This document shows, piece after piece, positions 35,340 through 47,620 of a DNA stretch of 64,000 bases. A program made the position numbers and the translations under genes. Positions within the stretch are counted from its first letter, which is position 1; every line of letters starts with the position of its first letter. The notes under the pieces were generated by a model. That model saw nothing but the letters and a program-made list of their open reading frames with translations. It made no database searches and had not been told where the DNA came from. The stretch comes from Sisyra terminalis. Taxonomy: Eukaryota > Arthropoda > Insecta > Neuroptera > Sisyridae. Location: assembly GCA_958496175.1 (NCBI GenBank), contig OY292275.1, positions 51,909,701 to 51,973,700 on the forward strand, written 5' to 3'.

Positions 35340-38300
35340 GTACATATAATCCGATTTATAGAATCATAAGCTTGAATTTGGTGTGCTACTTTACCATATT
35401 GCAATTTTTTTCATTAAATTATCCGTAAGAAATTGGCCGATTTCAATTTAAAATTTATTTTCGTCCATAGCGCTATTTTTGAATAGATTGATTTTTAGAC
35501 TTTTTAGTTATTAACCATCTAAAATCAAATCTTAAAATAAGAATTAAATAATTTATATGATTTTTTAGTAAGATATTGAGTTGAAAAAAATAACAATGAT
35601 AGATGGATCTTGAGATAGATATGTATATAAATGAGTGTAAAGTTGATTATGTGACACTTGAAGTTTTAATTCTCTTTAAAAAAGGAGCTAAAATGAATTG
35701 ACCTATATCAAATTTTAAACACAGACAATCGTGAGAAATATTTATCATGTTTCAGATGATATTTTCTATCATTAAATTATTAATGATGACTAAAACTTGG
35801 AATTCTGAAAACAAGTTTTCAATGAGTAATCTCTGATATACTTGATAGTACTAGGGAAATATTCCACCAAGTTGCCACTAAAATTATAAGGTAAAAGCAA
35901 TGTGATGAAAAGAGAAAATACTACGTAGATAATAGAACTAACATACTTACAAATTCAAGTAGCGAAACTTATCATAAAAGTTAAAACCAGAACCGATACT
36001 TGCGATGTATTCTTGAACGCACTTTACACAAAAGTAGACCACAAGAGAATTTTCAATTATCCGCAAGAGGTAGATTGTGAAAAAAAAAATATGAGTTAAG
36101 TGGAATGATATTTCTCTAAAAATGAAAAATATAAAAATATGTGTTTTAAAATATACGCAAATATATAACATGGGTTAAAACATAACGACTGATTAAAGCT
36201 TTAAACTGGAGTGTAGCTGCACCATTTATTTTAATTAATTGTTTAACGATTTTTTTCATCGACTAAAACGTGCTTTTTTCATTAACTTTAAACGATTAAT
36301 TTGACTCATTTAATAAAGTGCCTAAATATTTAATACATATACGAATACCGTTTTCTCAATGTAACATTGGAGCTTTCTAATAAAAAAAAGCTCGTTTATG
36401 GTCAATTTTACTTACATAAAAAATAAACAAGTTTTGGTTTGTTGAAAATTAGCTCATTTATATTTATACGGCTTATAAAATTTCCATGGTTCACATTTCA
36501 AAATTAGTTTCGTAAAATTAAAGGAAATGTTTTTGGTTTGCAAAGATATAATAAATTGGGCGACAGCTGTCAAAACATACAAGTTTAACTGTTATTACTC
36601 TCATATTTCATGTATTTAACTATGTTATCCGAACTAAATTTAATCTTTGTTCTTGTGAACTAAAATTTATCAAACACAATATGTTTAGTGTTCGAATCCT
36701 TAAAGTAAAAGATCCTACAAAATCATTTCAGGGAAAATCGCATTTTTATCGGTGAAAATAATTTAATTAAATCTTTTTAACACTTTTCCCAATAGTGTGT
36801 TATATTATAATTCAACATTCCGACAGATTTCGCTATTAACTTAGTCTCTCTGAGAAATGAAATCTGATAGACGTCAAAGGAAATTAATCTTTGAGTTCTG
36901 ATATTTGATCATTTCGTAGTTCATTTTTTTTTTCATCTTCATTCTTTAGAAAATAAATTTTCTTTTGTTCTCGAACAAAAGTAATACCCGCCGATATAAT
37001 AAATTACCATTGGATAAAATTATAATACAAAAAGGAAAGATATGACAATGAAAGGCTCACTATATTTTCCTGGTGATATGCTATGTTGAGATTCATAAAT
37101 TAATAAGAATAAATATGACGTGCAATTGAATAAAATTGCAAAATCAATATTTAATTTTATAAGTAAATAAATTATTGCGGAAATTAAATTGCAAGGTTTA
37201 CAAATTATATTAGGATTTACCGACGTATTATCTGATAATCTGATACGTATTATCTGATTACAAACAAGAATAATACAAATAAACAACTACAAAACGATTG
37301 CAAAGGGTTGTGCCAACTTTCATAAAAATAGAGTAACCAATATAATGTTTATAAACCATTGCAAATAATTTCTTTCAATTGATTTGAACTAACTAGTAGA
37401 CTCCTACGTAAATTGCAAGGGACAATATAGAATTCTTTCTTCTTTCTAAATAACAGTAATTTAATTTCAGTAAATAAAATAGAAAATCAAAATATATTAA
37501 GTGTAGAATGAAATAGGATTCGTCAGGTGGTCTATGCATTTTATATTTGCCGCCCCAACAATGTACATAATGTCTACGAGTATTCTACGAGCATAGTTAT
37601 GAATATCTACAAGTACGAATGTCGTATATAGACTATTCGCTCTTTTTATTCAGAATGTAAAGATTTATTTGATAATTTTTGCGCTAATTAAAAAAAATCA
37701 TTTCTATTATACAGTGACGTTTTTGAACCAAAAATTTTCCTTTATTATTTTTTTTTCTTTTAGTAAATAATTTTAATGATATTATCGGATCAAATATGTC
37801 AATATAACTCCTTCAAGAAGGAGAAATTTGAAAGCTAGGCCGGAGATGTTCACGGGTTTTGTGGTCTTTTTGGTGTTAATTTAATTTATTTTTTGCCAAA
37901 TTTTGGGAAAGTGCTGGGTGATCCAGGAATGAGTTGTTTGTAAACGTATTTCCGAGGTGAATAACGACTTCCTCACATTTTTCTCTATCTTTAGTTTATC
38001 TTTCTTTAACTATTGTAAGAATTATCCTAGAATCCAACTTTAGTATCTATTCATAATCCATAATGTACCCATATAATAGTTTGTGGCTTGTATCTCTTTT
38101 TTTTTTTCTTGTGAAGAGTGGTTGGTTTCTGATTTTAATTTCCGCAAATGTAACTTATTTTTTTTAAATATTTTTTTTGTAATTTAACAATCTGCTAAGT
38201 AGGTATACAAAGCAATGAGTATAATCCAATAATAATAACAAATCAAAATCATACAAACACTAATTATAGTGGTGCCAAAGAAAAAGATCAGGAAAGGAAA

Positions 38301-38389
38301 AAAAAAACTAATATTGAAAAAATATTATAAAATAAATTAAATAAACTTTTTACAGTGTCGATTAGTACCGCCTACCATCCTGGCTTATG
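35340..38389. other. Long stretch without recognised gene
   Basis: The frames at 35947-36171 and 37020-37286 (minus) are hydrophobic, AT-driven sequences without motifs. No RNA gene or repeat boundary was found. Confidence 0.5.
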
Positions 38390-39608
38390 TCGAAATATTC
38401 CTCACTCATCCATTCTGGGAATCATTCCTGTAGATCCTTAGGCCATGTTCTTTTTAATCTTCTTTGTATTAATTATTTTTTTAAATAGTTCTTCAATTAT
38501 TCAAATTCTTCAATTTTCGTGCTTATCGCATCGTTCCTTATGTTATATGCTTTGCTTCTTGATTATGTCTTTTATAAGGCACATTTAGGTCATCTTGCAA
38601 TGTTTGGTTGTTAATATACCAAGGTGTCATAGCTATGGATCGAAATATTCTCAATTGTGATCCTTAAAAGATGTTGGTATTTAATACTTTAGTGCATCCC
38701 CAATGTTCCAGTCTATAAGTCCAAATTGGCTTCATTATTGTTTTGAATAACTTTAATTTGATTTCTATTGAAATACCAGATCTTCATCTTAGGAGCCACC
38801 ATATTTTTTTTTAATTTTGGCATCTATTTGTATTTTTTTGACTTATAAGTGAGGTTTTCATGTAAGTTTTTGTCCAATGTTATACCCCAATATTTTATAT
38901 TATTTTTTTGTAGAACAGGAATGCTATTAATTTGATTTCTGGTGCTGTTTTCTTTTTTTTAGTAGAAGTTGTAGTGAAAGTAATTTGGGTTGACTTTTGA
39001 AGATTGATGTTTATTTTTTAGTCTTGGTCCATTTTTGTTAGTGGTGTGTATAAGAGTGAAGCTTATAGGCCAATTCGTTTGGGTTTCCGTCCCTGACAAA
39101 ATTGCAGTATCATCTGTATCTTCTGTTACTGGTAGGTCTGATGTAAACAAAATATATAAGAATGGTCCTAAAATAATTTCTTGAAGAACTTCACACTTTA
39201 TGGAAAGTATTTCGGATGGGCTAGCTTCAAATTTTACCAGGAAGAATCTATCTTGGAGGTATGATTTTTATAAGAGAAAGATTTAGTCGGAGTAATTTTT
39301 TATTTATTTAATATAATAAGCCTTCATGACAGACTTTATCAAATACTTGTTGAATATTTATAAATACTCCTTCGCATATCTGTTTACTTTCAAAGCTCTT
39401 TGAAATTTTTGTTAAGGTCCACTATTCGGTGGCCTTGTTGAATGCCAGAATGACGCTCTAAAACGGAATTGGTAGTTTGATATTAGATCTTCAAAGTTTA
39501 GAACCTTCTTGAATCGTTTCATGAGAAGTTTTTTATAAAAAATCATATAATTGGTAGGAAGCTAATAGGTTGGTAAGAAGTAGGATCGTTTGGAGATTTT
39601 CCAGGATT
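38390..39608 (-). pseudogene. Jockey-like reverse transcriptase pseudogene, split by insertion
   Basis: Reading down the minus strand from 40200: IIIIQNPGK (cut at the PGK motif by 39609-40155), then SYQPISFLPI, NIQQVFDKVCHEG, FTSDLPVTEDTDDTAILSG, and KPIWTY with WGC and PWYINNQTL further on. This is the Jockey RT order across most of the domain. The catalytic region reads DTDDTAIL, so DD survives, but many stops and frameshifts occur elsewhere. The 40156-40200 part is on the far side of the inserted Penelope-like element. Older and more decayed than the copy at 23.6-24.5 kb. Confidence 0.75.
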
Positions 39609-39700
39609 ATTGTAGTTTCAGATCCTCGATGATGATAAATTGGTAAAAATATTCAGAGGACTAGGATCAAATAATAATCAGTCAAAACTATTTATTACAT

Positions 39701-39740
39701 GCGCGACGTTTCAGCCCGGTTATTGAGCCTTCCTCAGGCG
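39701..39740 (-). ncRNA. Hammerhead-like core, left arm of 39.6-kb element
   Basis: Minus strand: CGC, CTGAGGA, A, stem II region GGCTC...GGGCT, GAA, ACGT (palindromic stem III), C, GCGC. The cleavage triplet would be GUC. Stem I is short (CGC/GCG) and stem II is imperfect. Confidence 0.45.
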
Positions 39741-40051
39741 TTCTGAAATATTATAGTCAATTTTTTATTAATAACAAAAATACAAACAATTATTACAATG
39801 AATTCTTTCATATCGTAAATATTCGCTTTAACCTTGTTAAAAACAATCATTGTCAATTTATTTTTATATGGTACAGTTGGTAAAAACAATCATAAAACTC
39901 CCAAGATACGTAATAAAAATTTCCAATAAAAATATATTGACAATTATTGTTTTTAACAAGGTTTAAGCGATTATTTACGATATGAAAGAATTCATTGTAA
40001 TAATTGTTTGTATTTAGTTATTTATAAAAAATTGGTTATGATATTTCAGAA

Positions 40052-40091
40052 CGCCTGAGGAAGGCTCAATAACCGGGTCGAAACGTCGCGC
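40052..40091 (+). ncRNA. Hammerhead-like core, right arm of 39.6-kb element
   Basis: Same order as the left-arm motif: CGC, CTGAGGA, A, GGCTC...GGGTC, GAA, ACGT, C, GCGC. It differs by a GGGCT to GGGTC change next to the core. Confidence 0.45.
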
Positions 40092-40200
40092 ATGTAATAA
40101 ATAGTTATGACTGATTATTATTTGATCCTAGTCTTCTGAATATTTTTACCAATTTATTTTCCAGGATTTTGAATTATAATGATTTGGGTGAAATTCAAAA

Positions 40201-41934
40201 GTGACACAAATGTAGAATACTATTGTGAATGACCGTTAACAGTACTATGGCTTTTCTTGTCAAATGAAGTATAACTTATAATGAATGTTTTAAACTCTAA
40301 ACTCATTTTTATGTGTCATGAAAATCCTGAAATAAAAAACGTTAAATTTGATACCATTTATTAAATTTAAACCCTTTTACTAGTGGAAGCGAATCATCAA
40401 AGATAATCTTTCTCAAAAATAAATTTTATTTGTTAAAATTGGTAATTAATAAAGCTCGAAACATATTTACAAAAAATAAAGTTCAAAAGTTGATATTAAA
40501 TTTCTTTCATATTACTCTTCCGTGCATGAGGAAAAATTGCTTTGGAACTTTAATTTTGAATAAATCAATATATTACGATTTTTTACTAGAGCATATAATT
40601 TTATATATGCATTTATAATAGACCAATTTTTTCTGAATTTATTGATGCCGAATTCCATTATTATTTTTTGATTAAGAACAGGTATCTGAAGTTATGAGGT
40701 TAAATTCATTATTCTTTTTTGTAAGATTTTGACATTTAATCTGTAGATCATCCATTTAAGAAACTTTTTCATATTTGAGATCATCAATTCTGTCTTTATT
40801 CATCAAATAGATGCTTTTTATATATCCGGTTGCAGTTTAAAAACGGACGACCACTTCTTTTCAATATAAGTCTCAACTGTTGAAACATCATTGATTGATG
40901 GTAAAAATTTCTACAGCTTTACACCAAAGCTTTTGCTTCACTTTTTAAACTTATCTCTTACATTACCTTTAAATATGTAGTTACAATTTCTTACTATTGG
41001 AATACTTTTTGTCGTTCATTTCACGCTTTCCGAGCTTCCTGATTTGATTTTTGTATTATAAATGATGTTCTAGAATCTGTTGATTTTTTTTTAATTTTCA
41101 AACTTTATCGTTTATCTTTTAGCTAATACAAAATTTACCAACTAAGATTATTTAACATAGTGTAATGGTTCTAAATATAAATATTGTGAAACATTTTCCG
41201 TTTAAAGTATTAGACAGTGAAAGTCTGAACGGGAAATCTGAGTAAATTAAAGCCAAAGGCAGTTAAAATATCATCCAATTTCCAAGAACAAATATTGTAC
41301 GTTTTACGGGATGTTTATTAATAACAATAAAAATAAATATAAAGCAGTAAATTTTACAAAACATATATTTACATATCGTATCATAATATTCACAAAATAT
41401 TTATGGGTGCAGTAACAAAATAAATCAAAAACCAATATTAAGTTTATATCAAAACCAATTGAATAAAAATTTACATTTAATAATTTGACCAATAAACGAA
41501 GCCAACTGTAGGTATAGCCATAAAGCTTAAAAGCTCAACCAATTTGTGGAGAAGAGATCTCTTTTCATATTGTGTTAACAACCTATTAAATTAAACCGCA
41601 ATATTTTTTTTTTATAATTCAATGAAAGTAAATTTTGTGGTAGTTTTTATAGAAAATTTTAGAATTTTTTCTACTAAAGTTGAAACTACAAGCTTCCTAG
41701 TGGATTCCAATACTCTCCATTTATAAATGTATAAATAAATATAATTGTTTTCATTTGAAAAAAAAAATTGCAACTAAAAAGAATTCGACTAATATGCATA
41801 GGAAATAGGGGTGAGATAGTAACACCATCAAAGTTAAGAACCACTATTCTAGAGTAAGGTGAAATAGAAGCCTCAATTTAAAAATGTGTAAATGTAACAT
41901 TCATCATCAATTAAAAAATATGACCACCATTGTA
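40201..41934. other. Stretch without recognised gene
   Basis: The frames at 40430-40618 and 41304-41492 have no motif. Nothing else was recognised. Confidence 0.5.
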
Positions 41935-42180
41935 CCTCGAAAACGAAATTTTAAAAAAATCACCAGAAGTTCGCTATCTAGGGTTCAACTTGGATAGTGA
42001 TCTCACTTTGAATCCATACACCAGAATAAAAAGACAGAAACTTAACAGACGTTACGGACTTTTACGTGGACTTTTATGACCCAATTCTCCAAATAGTATA
42101 CACAATAAACTTTCTTTATAAACTATTCAACTTTCAATACAAATTCTTCCAAAGAATCTTTAACGCTCCTTATTAAGTAC
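41935..42180 (+). pseudogene. Non-LTR reverse transcriptase C-terminal scrap
   Basis: The frame contains EVRYLGFNLDSDLTLNP, then KRQKLNRRYGLLRGLL, and after a stop SIHNKLSL. This corresponds to the 'VKYLG..LD..LTW..HI..K...L......L..L......L....K..LYK' region that follows the RT domain in Jockey and related elements. Short, with stops; the source clade is uncertain. Confidence 0.6.
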
Positions 42181-42893
42181 AAAATTAAATAATTCATTAA
42201 GACCTAAAGACTCCTAAGACCCTTTTATTGTAAGATAGTCGTTATTAAGTTCATTAGCCGTTGATTATCATATAATTATATATTTTTGATGTCATTAGAT
42301 TATATTCCACAATTTTGATTGTTTCTTGAACAGGAACATTTGTGTAAAAGTTGACAATGTCAAGTGATGCCATTTTGGTGTTCTGTGGTAGTTTTAGGTT
42401 TTAAGTATTATTCATAAACTCAAATGTGTTTTTTAATGAATAATTTTCTTTTAATATGATGCCTGATTGATGGTTTAAACTAATTTTTGGCTTACCATTA
42501 TCCAGGAGTAAGTTTGTAATCTACTACGGTCGGATTGGCATATGCATAAAGCACTAAATCGGTTTTTCCGGTTGCACTTCTTGTTTCGTATGGTATTGTA
42601 ATTTTTCATGAATTTTTTTTTTATATATTATTCATTAATTTTTTATTTGTGACTTGAATAAAGTAAAATACTTATCAATATTCAATTTCAATATTTGGAA
42701 AATATCCCAATACGATCCAAATTGTAAAATTTGTATAAACGTATTTAACCTGGTGGGTTTAAATTTAAATTCTATTCGAATTAAAGTTTACTTTATTTTT
42801 ATTTTACATCTTATCACTTTGCAAATTTATCTTTTATAAAAAAAAAATGCTTTTTGTTACTTAAAAACAAATCATTTACGACTAAAATAAGAA
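42181..42893. other. Stretch without recognised gene
   Basis: The frame at 42654-42839 has no motif; nothing else was recognised. Confidence 0.45.
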
Positions 42894-43022
42894 TGTGTAT
42901 ACAATATATAGAATATATTGCGGTCCAATTTATGTAGTATAATTTAAAATAATAATATATATAAATCATACGATAAACATAAATTTGAACAGAAGTTCAC
43001 ACAAAAATATTCGTGACGGATT

Positions 43023-43069
43023 GCCCAGATATGTATTTCGATTGCCAAGCAATCTTCTTCAGTGGTCAT
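43023..43069 (-). ncRNA. Hammerhead-like core, left arm of 43-kb element
   Basis: Minus strand: TGACCA, CTGAAGA, A, GATTGC TTG GCAATC (perfect 6-bp stem II), GAA, ATACATAT (stem III, nearly palindromic), C, TGGGCA. Stem I TGACCA/TGGGCA pairs with one mismatch. This is the best-preserved ribozyme-like fold in the window, apart from one extra A before stem II. Confidence 0.55.
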
Positions 43070-43261
43070 CAAGTAGTTTGGATCACTCCGTAACTGCTTT
43101 GTGATGATTCACAAAATAATCACGGATTGACCTCAATTTATAAGTCGTGCCTTTCTCTTTTTGCGATGTGGTTATGGAGGGGTGTGTGTTCCCAAATTTC
43201 TTTACTTCGTGAATCTTGGTGAATCATCACAAAGCAGTTACGGAGTGATCCAAACTACTTG

Positions 43262-43309
43262 ATGACCACTGAGAAAGATTGCTTGGCAATCGAAATACGT
43301 ATCTGGGCA
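43262..43309 (+). ncRNA. Hammerhead-like core, right arm of 43-kb element
   Basis: TGACCA, CTGAGAA (core changed from CTGAAGA), A, GATTGC..GCAATC, GAA, ATACGTAT (fully palindromic stem III), C, TGGGCA. Stem III is better here than in the left arm, but the core swap should abolish activity. Confidence 0.5.
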
Positions 43310-43437
43310 ATACGTCACGAATATTTTTGTTTGAACTTCTGCTCAAATTTATGTTTATGGTATGATTTTTATATATTATTATATTAAATTATACTACATA
43401 AATTGGGCCGCAATATATCCTATATATTGTATACACA

Positions 43438-45208
43438 GTATAACTGTTCAAAGGCAGCGAAAAAATCTTATTTAATATAAGATTGTTTCAAAAATAGCAT
43501 TCAATATAGCAGTTATTATTCTAACAATAGATGAAATATTACTGTATATTTTAATGGTTATTTAACTTTGATATTTCTTTTTACTTGTTTGCTTTTATTT
43601 TGATTGATGGCACATACCTACGTAGGTAATGTAATAAAGTTAAAACGATTTCCTCAATAAAAAAGTTCCGCACCGCTTAAGGAAATAAAACGATTTTTTT
43701 GTTAGTTCAAGCAAAGGAAAACTCAAGAAGGGTTAGATTAATGCCCACATACTTTTCCTTGTGAAAAGTATTAGTCGGTGATTGGTCCTTGTTCTTATAA
43801 TCTTTTACTTACGATAGTGTGTTTACATGAAGATAAATGAAACTTTTATGATTAATAATGCTACACTATTAAACATTTTCTTATCAGTGACCATTTGAGT
43901 CATTAAAAATTGTTTTAATTTTATTGTAAAAATTCAAAAGGTTGATTAAGTGTGTACAAATTATTGGTAGTAGTTTTATCAATCTAAAAGTCATTACTAT
44001 TAAAATTAAATTTTAACTAGTGCTTCGAAAGTGATATGGTGATTAAAATTTATTTAAATATCTAAACGAGATAATTATTAATGTTCCGGCAACCTGGGAT
44101 CGTCTCGGCTTCATTTGAAATCTATTTTCGTCCTATCCATTTTAACATTACTCGGCTATAATTTCAAAACCCTTTCGCAATATATTAAGGAAACAAAATT
44201 AATCAAGATAGTCTCATTCTACACAATAAATTATTTGGTTTTAAACTTTAATTGATTATACTTTTACTCAAAATAAATTCAAAAACAAAACTTAAATTTA
44301 AACATAAAATTTAATGTTGTAAAAGTGCCTTCAATATAAAAGTGGATCAGTTATAATAACAGCCAATCAGCCAATTTAGGTCACCCTTATAGGAATAAAT
44401 GCTATTCTTATGTTTTGCAAATATATGAACTTTGCGAAATCTGATCTTATCTAAATGATGGTTTTATTGAATTTGATAGCAGGGAACTTATTAAATATGT
44501 TGTCGGGTTAATGCCTAATTAACGCTCTCGAAATCAAAGAAATCAGAACTAATGTTTGGAAAACGGATCTTATAATTTATCTGAACGATGCTAATCACCT
44601 TGACATTACTGAATACGCATTTTGTACGAAACGACCGAACGAAAAGGTTTAAAAGCTCAATATTATACACGAACTCCACTTATAAAATGTTCGCCAGGTT
44701 ATTCTTGCTAAGTTTTTTTTCTATCTAAACGATAAAGCAGCAAATTTATTGCTTATACCATAATACCTTTATTTCTTCAGTTGATTTAGCACGTTTATAT
44801 ACCACTAAATGTACAACCATATAAAATATATGGACTATATAGTTACGAGAAGAAGGTTTAGTTGCAGATTTTATTCAATGAACAATTTGTTTCTTTTTTG
44901 CGATAAATTTTACGTTTTATTTCATACATGAACATTTATTTGTTTAAAGTGCGATTACGGTCATATGCATTGAGTGCTATAAATTATATAAGCATTTAAG
45001 TATCCATTTATAAAATCTACGTAATAATCAATACTATTCGGTTAGGTTGCATAAGAAAACTTACGAAAGCTTTATACAGAACCAAAATTAGCATAAATTG
45101 AATAGAAAATTAAAAATATCCATTTTCAACTATAAATCTTTACCTAAGTAAATATTTTATCTAAAATCTAGATCTACATTTATATAGAAATTTGATCAAT
45201 TTATTTTA
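43438..45208. other. Stretch without recognised gene
   Basis: AT-rich, no recognised gene, RNA or repeat end. Confidence 0.5.
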
Positions 45209-45944
45209 AGGGTGGATCACCGTCAGAAAAAAAATATTTTTCGATTTTTTTTTCCCATAAATGTCTTCTTATAACATTCAAGAATAACGTGTTAAAAGGA
45301 TTGGTCGATATTCGAAATATTTCGTGTTATAGACCTCAATATACATATATACATAAAAATTGAATAAATTTATAATAACATAAAAAAATATCTTAAAAAA
45401 ACTTTAAATGCGTTTTTCTCGAAATCAACTTTTTAAAACTGGGAGACAAGATTTCTCAGAAACTATCCGATGGATTGACTTGAAACTGGAGAGTGTTATA
45501 GTTCAACACGTCTTCTTGGTACTGAACCTCTGAAATTCGCCAAACCTTCCACCCCTCAAAGTGGGAGAGGGGGAAAGGTCCAAAAAAAGGTCGTTTTTTT
45601 TATCTTTTTTTTCAAAGTCGCGCCATTTTGTGAATTTTCAATTTTTTTCGGATTTTCGTGGTTCAATACCAAGAAGACGCATTACCAAAACCTACATTTT
45701 TTGGAAAATCATGATACGACTTCCGGTTTCCGAGAAAACTTGTCTCCCGTTTGCCTCCTCATTTTTGAGGACCCTTTTTAAAAGCGCAGTAGAAAGGGGA
45801 GGGGGACATATCGGGGCAAATAAAAAAAAAATAGTTCAAAACTTCAACTTTTACATGCCGAAGACCGGTTTTTTAATATCTTTAAAAAAATGGCAGCAGT
45901 TTTAAAAAAGTCATTTTTTTTATGTTCTGACGGTGATCCACCCT
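45209..45944. mobile_element. DNA element with perfect 20-bp terminal inverted repeats
   Basis: AGGGTGGATCACCGTCAGAA at 45209-45228 is exactly inverted at 45925-45944, and both are followed inward by a run of A or T. Further in, GTCTTCTTGGTACTGAAC (about 45510) is partly inverted at about 45661-45680. The 114-residue frame at 45561-45905 is low-complexity and lacks transposase motifs. The flanks TTA (left) and CAATTA (right) do not give a clear duplication. Superfamily unassigned. Confidence 0.7.
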
Positions 45945-46831
45945 CAATTATTAGTAAAATATTTCAAAATTTGAAATCTAATCATGTGAATACTTACTCT
46001 TTTAACATTAACCTTTTGGTTACGTTTACTTTGAAGACGAACTCTTGTGGACCTATTAAAATAAACGAACACTATTCCAAATGATGTTCCCAAAAGATAT
46101 CTTGACTTTCCCCTGGATCGACGCTTCTACTGGAAGACCACATAAACAAAGGATATAAAAAGGATAGAAAAACACCTAAAGAAGTTGGCTTTTGAAACAC
46201 TAAATGACCCCCCCCCAAAAAAAAGAGACTAAAAAGAAGGCACATAACTGCTCAATTGCAATCCAATGAAATTAACAAAATTTTGGTCAAGCTATTGTAT
46301 ATTTTTAAATTTTATGTCTTATTTTATCTTTTTTGCTACAACTATTACCTCTTGACGATAGCCAGAGAAATGTAAATGTTTTGTCATTTTGCAAGGGTAG
46401 ACTAAAGACTCTATGGATTTAATTTCTACTAAATGAAATAAAAAGTTATAAAAATAATCTTACTTTACAAAAGATTTCTAAATTCTAGTCCCAACCCAGC
46501 TTCAGGGTAATCTGACAATTTCAAAGACCTATTACATGGTACACCACATAAAACAAAAAAATAATTTACCATTGCCTATTTTACTGACATTAAGCATATT
46601 AAATAAATTGAGCAATGGTATTTGGAATAATTTCATTTTCTTACACTAAGATATTTGGCCTTACATTCGCATGGATGACATGAAACAAGGAAGTCATTAG
46701 ATTCTATGTATGTGAATTTATATATTGCGGTCAAGTTCACTGATCCTACATTACTGTTGTGTTAAGAATCCTTCTTCATATTGAGCTTTATTTTAATTTA
46801 AATGTATGGCATATTTTTTTTCATTCCTAAC
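45945..46831. other. Stretch without recognised gene
   Basis: Includes a C-run followed by an A-run at about 46207-46224. No gene, RNA or repeat end was recognised. Confidence 0.5.
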
Positions 46832-46843
46832 ATCGTTAGTGAT

Positions 46844-47036
46844 TAATTAATAATGTTCTTGGGAACTTGGATTTAAAAAATAAGACGTTATTTTTGAAAT
46901 TATCTCAACGTTTTGTTGGTATTTATTTCCAACTTCTTCAGGAGAATTTTTGATGTTAACATTCTCGTTGTTTTTAATCCAAGTTCCCAAGAACATTATT
47001 AATTATTTACCACACCATGGATGAGAGCAACCAGGA
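46844..47036. mobile_element. Small Penelope-like element, 193 bp, 12-bp duplication
   Basis: The exact duplication ATCGTTAGTGAT (46832-46843 and 47037-47048) brackets a 193-bp insert. Inverted ends TAATTAATAATGTTCTTGGG (46844 on) and its complement (to 47005) are about 34 bp. A one-sided tail of 31 nt (47006-47036) lies on the right, the opposite side from the 27- and 39-kb elements. The middle carries a hammerhead-like motif in minus orientation. Its size is that of known animal retrozymes. A partial relative is at 59893-60035. Confidence 0.8.
46897..46950 (-). ncRNA. Hammerhead-like core of 46.8-kb element
   Basis: Minus strand: AAATTCTC, CTGAAGA, A, GTTGG...CCAAC (perfect 5-bp stem II, 9-nt loop), then AAA in place of GAA, ACGT (palindromic stem III), T, GAGATAATTT. 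Stem I pairs GAGA/TCTC and, past a one-base bulge, AATTT/AAATT. The change of the invariant G12 to A predicts loss of activity in this copy. Confidence 0.5.
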
Positions 47037-47261
47037 ATCGTTAGTGATGTACGGTGATTAATATGTAAATTAATTTATTTGGAAAACTTGAATCCTCGAG
47101 CTTTTCCACCAATTCTGTCCAATGGAACGGTAATTGCCCTTGTTTCCATTCTTTTTAGATTTTATAATTATTTTTTTCATAGTATCATGACGCATGATAT
47201 GTCCAAAGAATCTGAGGATTTGAGCATATTTTAGCTAAGGAGTCTCTAAAATGACTTGACT

Positions 47262-47620
47262 TTGTTTATTTATTTATTTATTTATTACCAGGATGTAATA
47301 CATACATATTTACATACAAAATTTTATACATAGATATGCACCTATAGAGATGAAGCAAATCATCTGTGCATAGGCCCGGTATAATAGATTTATTACAATA
47401 AATAACATTTAGTAGACGCTCATCCTAACAGAGCTAACATTTTTACAACAATCTTTACAATTGAAATAAATCAAAATACAAGATACAAAATACAAAATAC
47501 AACATTTAAGATGAAAACATTTGTTGTACTGACCGTCCATGGGATTTACAGCATTCTATTTAAATCCAGAATTCGAAAGTATCAATCCGTCGCCGATCAG
47601 CTGTGTAAACGGTTAACGTT
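47262..47620 (-). repeat. Possible 3' tail of a non-LTR element
   Basis: (TTTA)n at about 47267-47286 followed by ACCAGGATGTAATACATAC could be the reverse of an AAATAAATAAATAA-tailed 3' end. No RT sequence is visible beyond it, so the assignment is weak. Confidence 0.3.

Larger units (their letters stand above)
39609..40155. mobile_element. Penelope-like inverted-repeat element in a Jockey RT, 13-bp duplication
   Basis: The exact duplication ATTTTCCAGGATT flanks the element (39596-39608 and 40156-40168). The interrupted Jockey frame reads across it once one copy is removed. The inverted arms are 39637 to about 39861 and about 39935 to 40155. A one-sided tail of 28 nt (39609-39636) is on the left. 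Each arm has a CTGAGGAAGG...GAAACGTC hammerhead-like motif. The interior loop shows no coding sequence. Confidence 0.8.
42894..43437. mobile_element. Penelope-like inverted-repeat element with ribozyme-like arms
   Basis: Long inverted repeats: TGTGTATACAATATATAG at the left end and its complement at the right, with arms of roughly 215 bases and mostly matching sequence. Each arm contains a hammerhead-like motif and the sequence CACAAAGCAGTTACGGAGTG. A duplication was not resolved with certainty; AAAATAAGA (left flank) and AATATAAGA (right, about 40 nt beyond the arm) are candidates, which would leave a one-sided tail as in the other elements. The central loop is about 90 nt. Confidence 0.7.

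Noticed and set aside
45561..45905. 114-codon frame MGEGERSKKRS...
   Set aside because: Low-complexity, lies in a non-autonomous TIR element, and shows no transposase or other domain signature.
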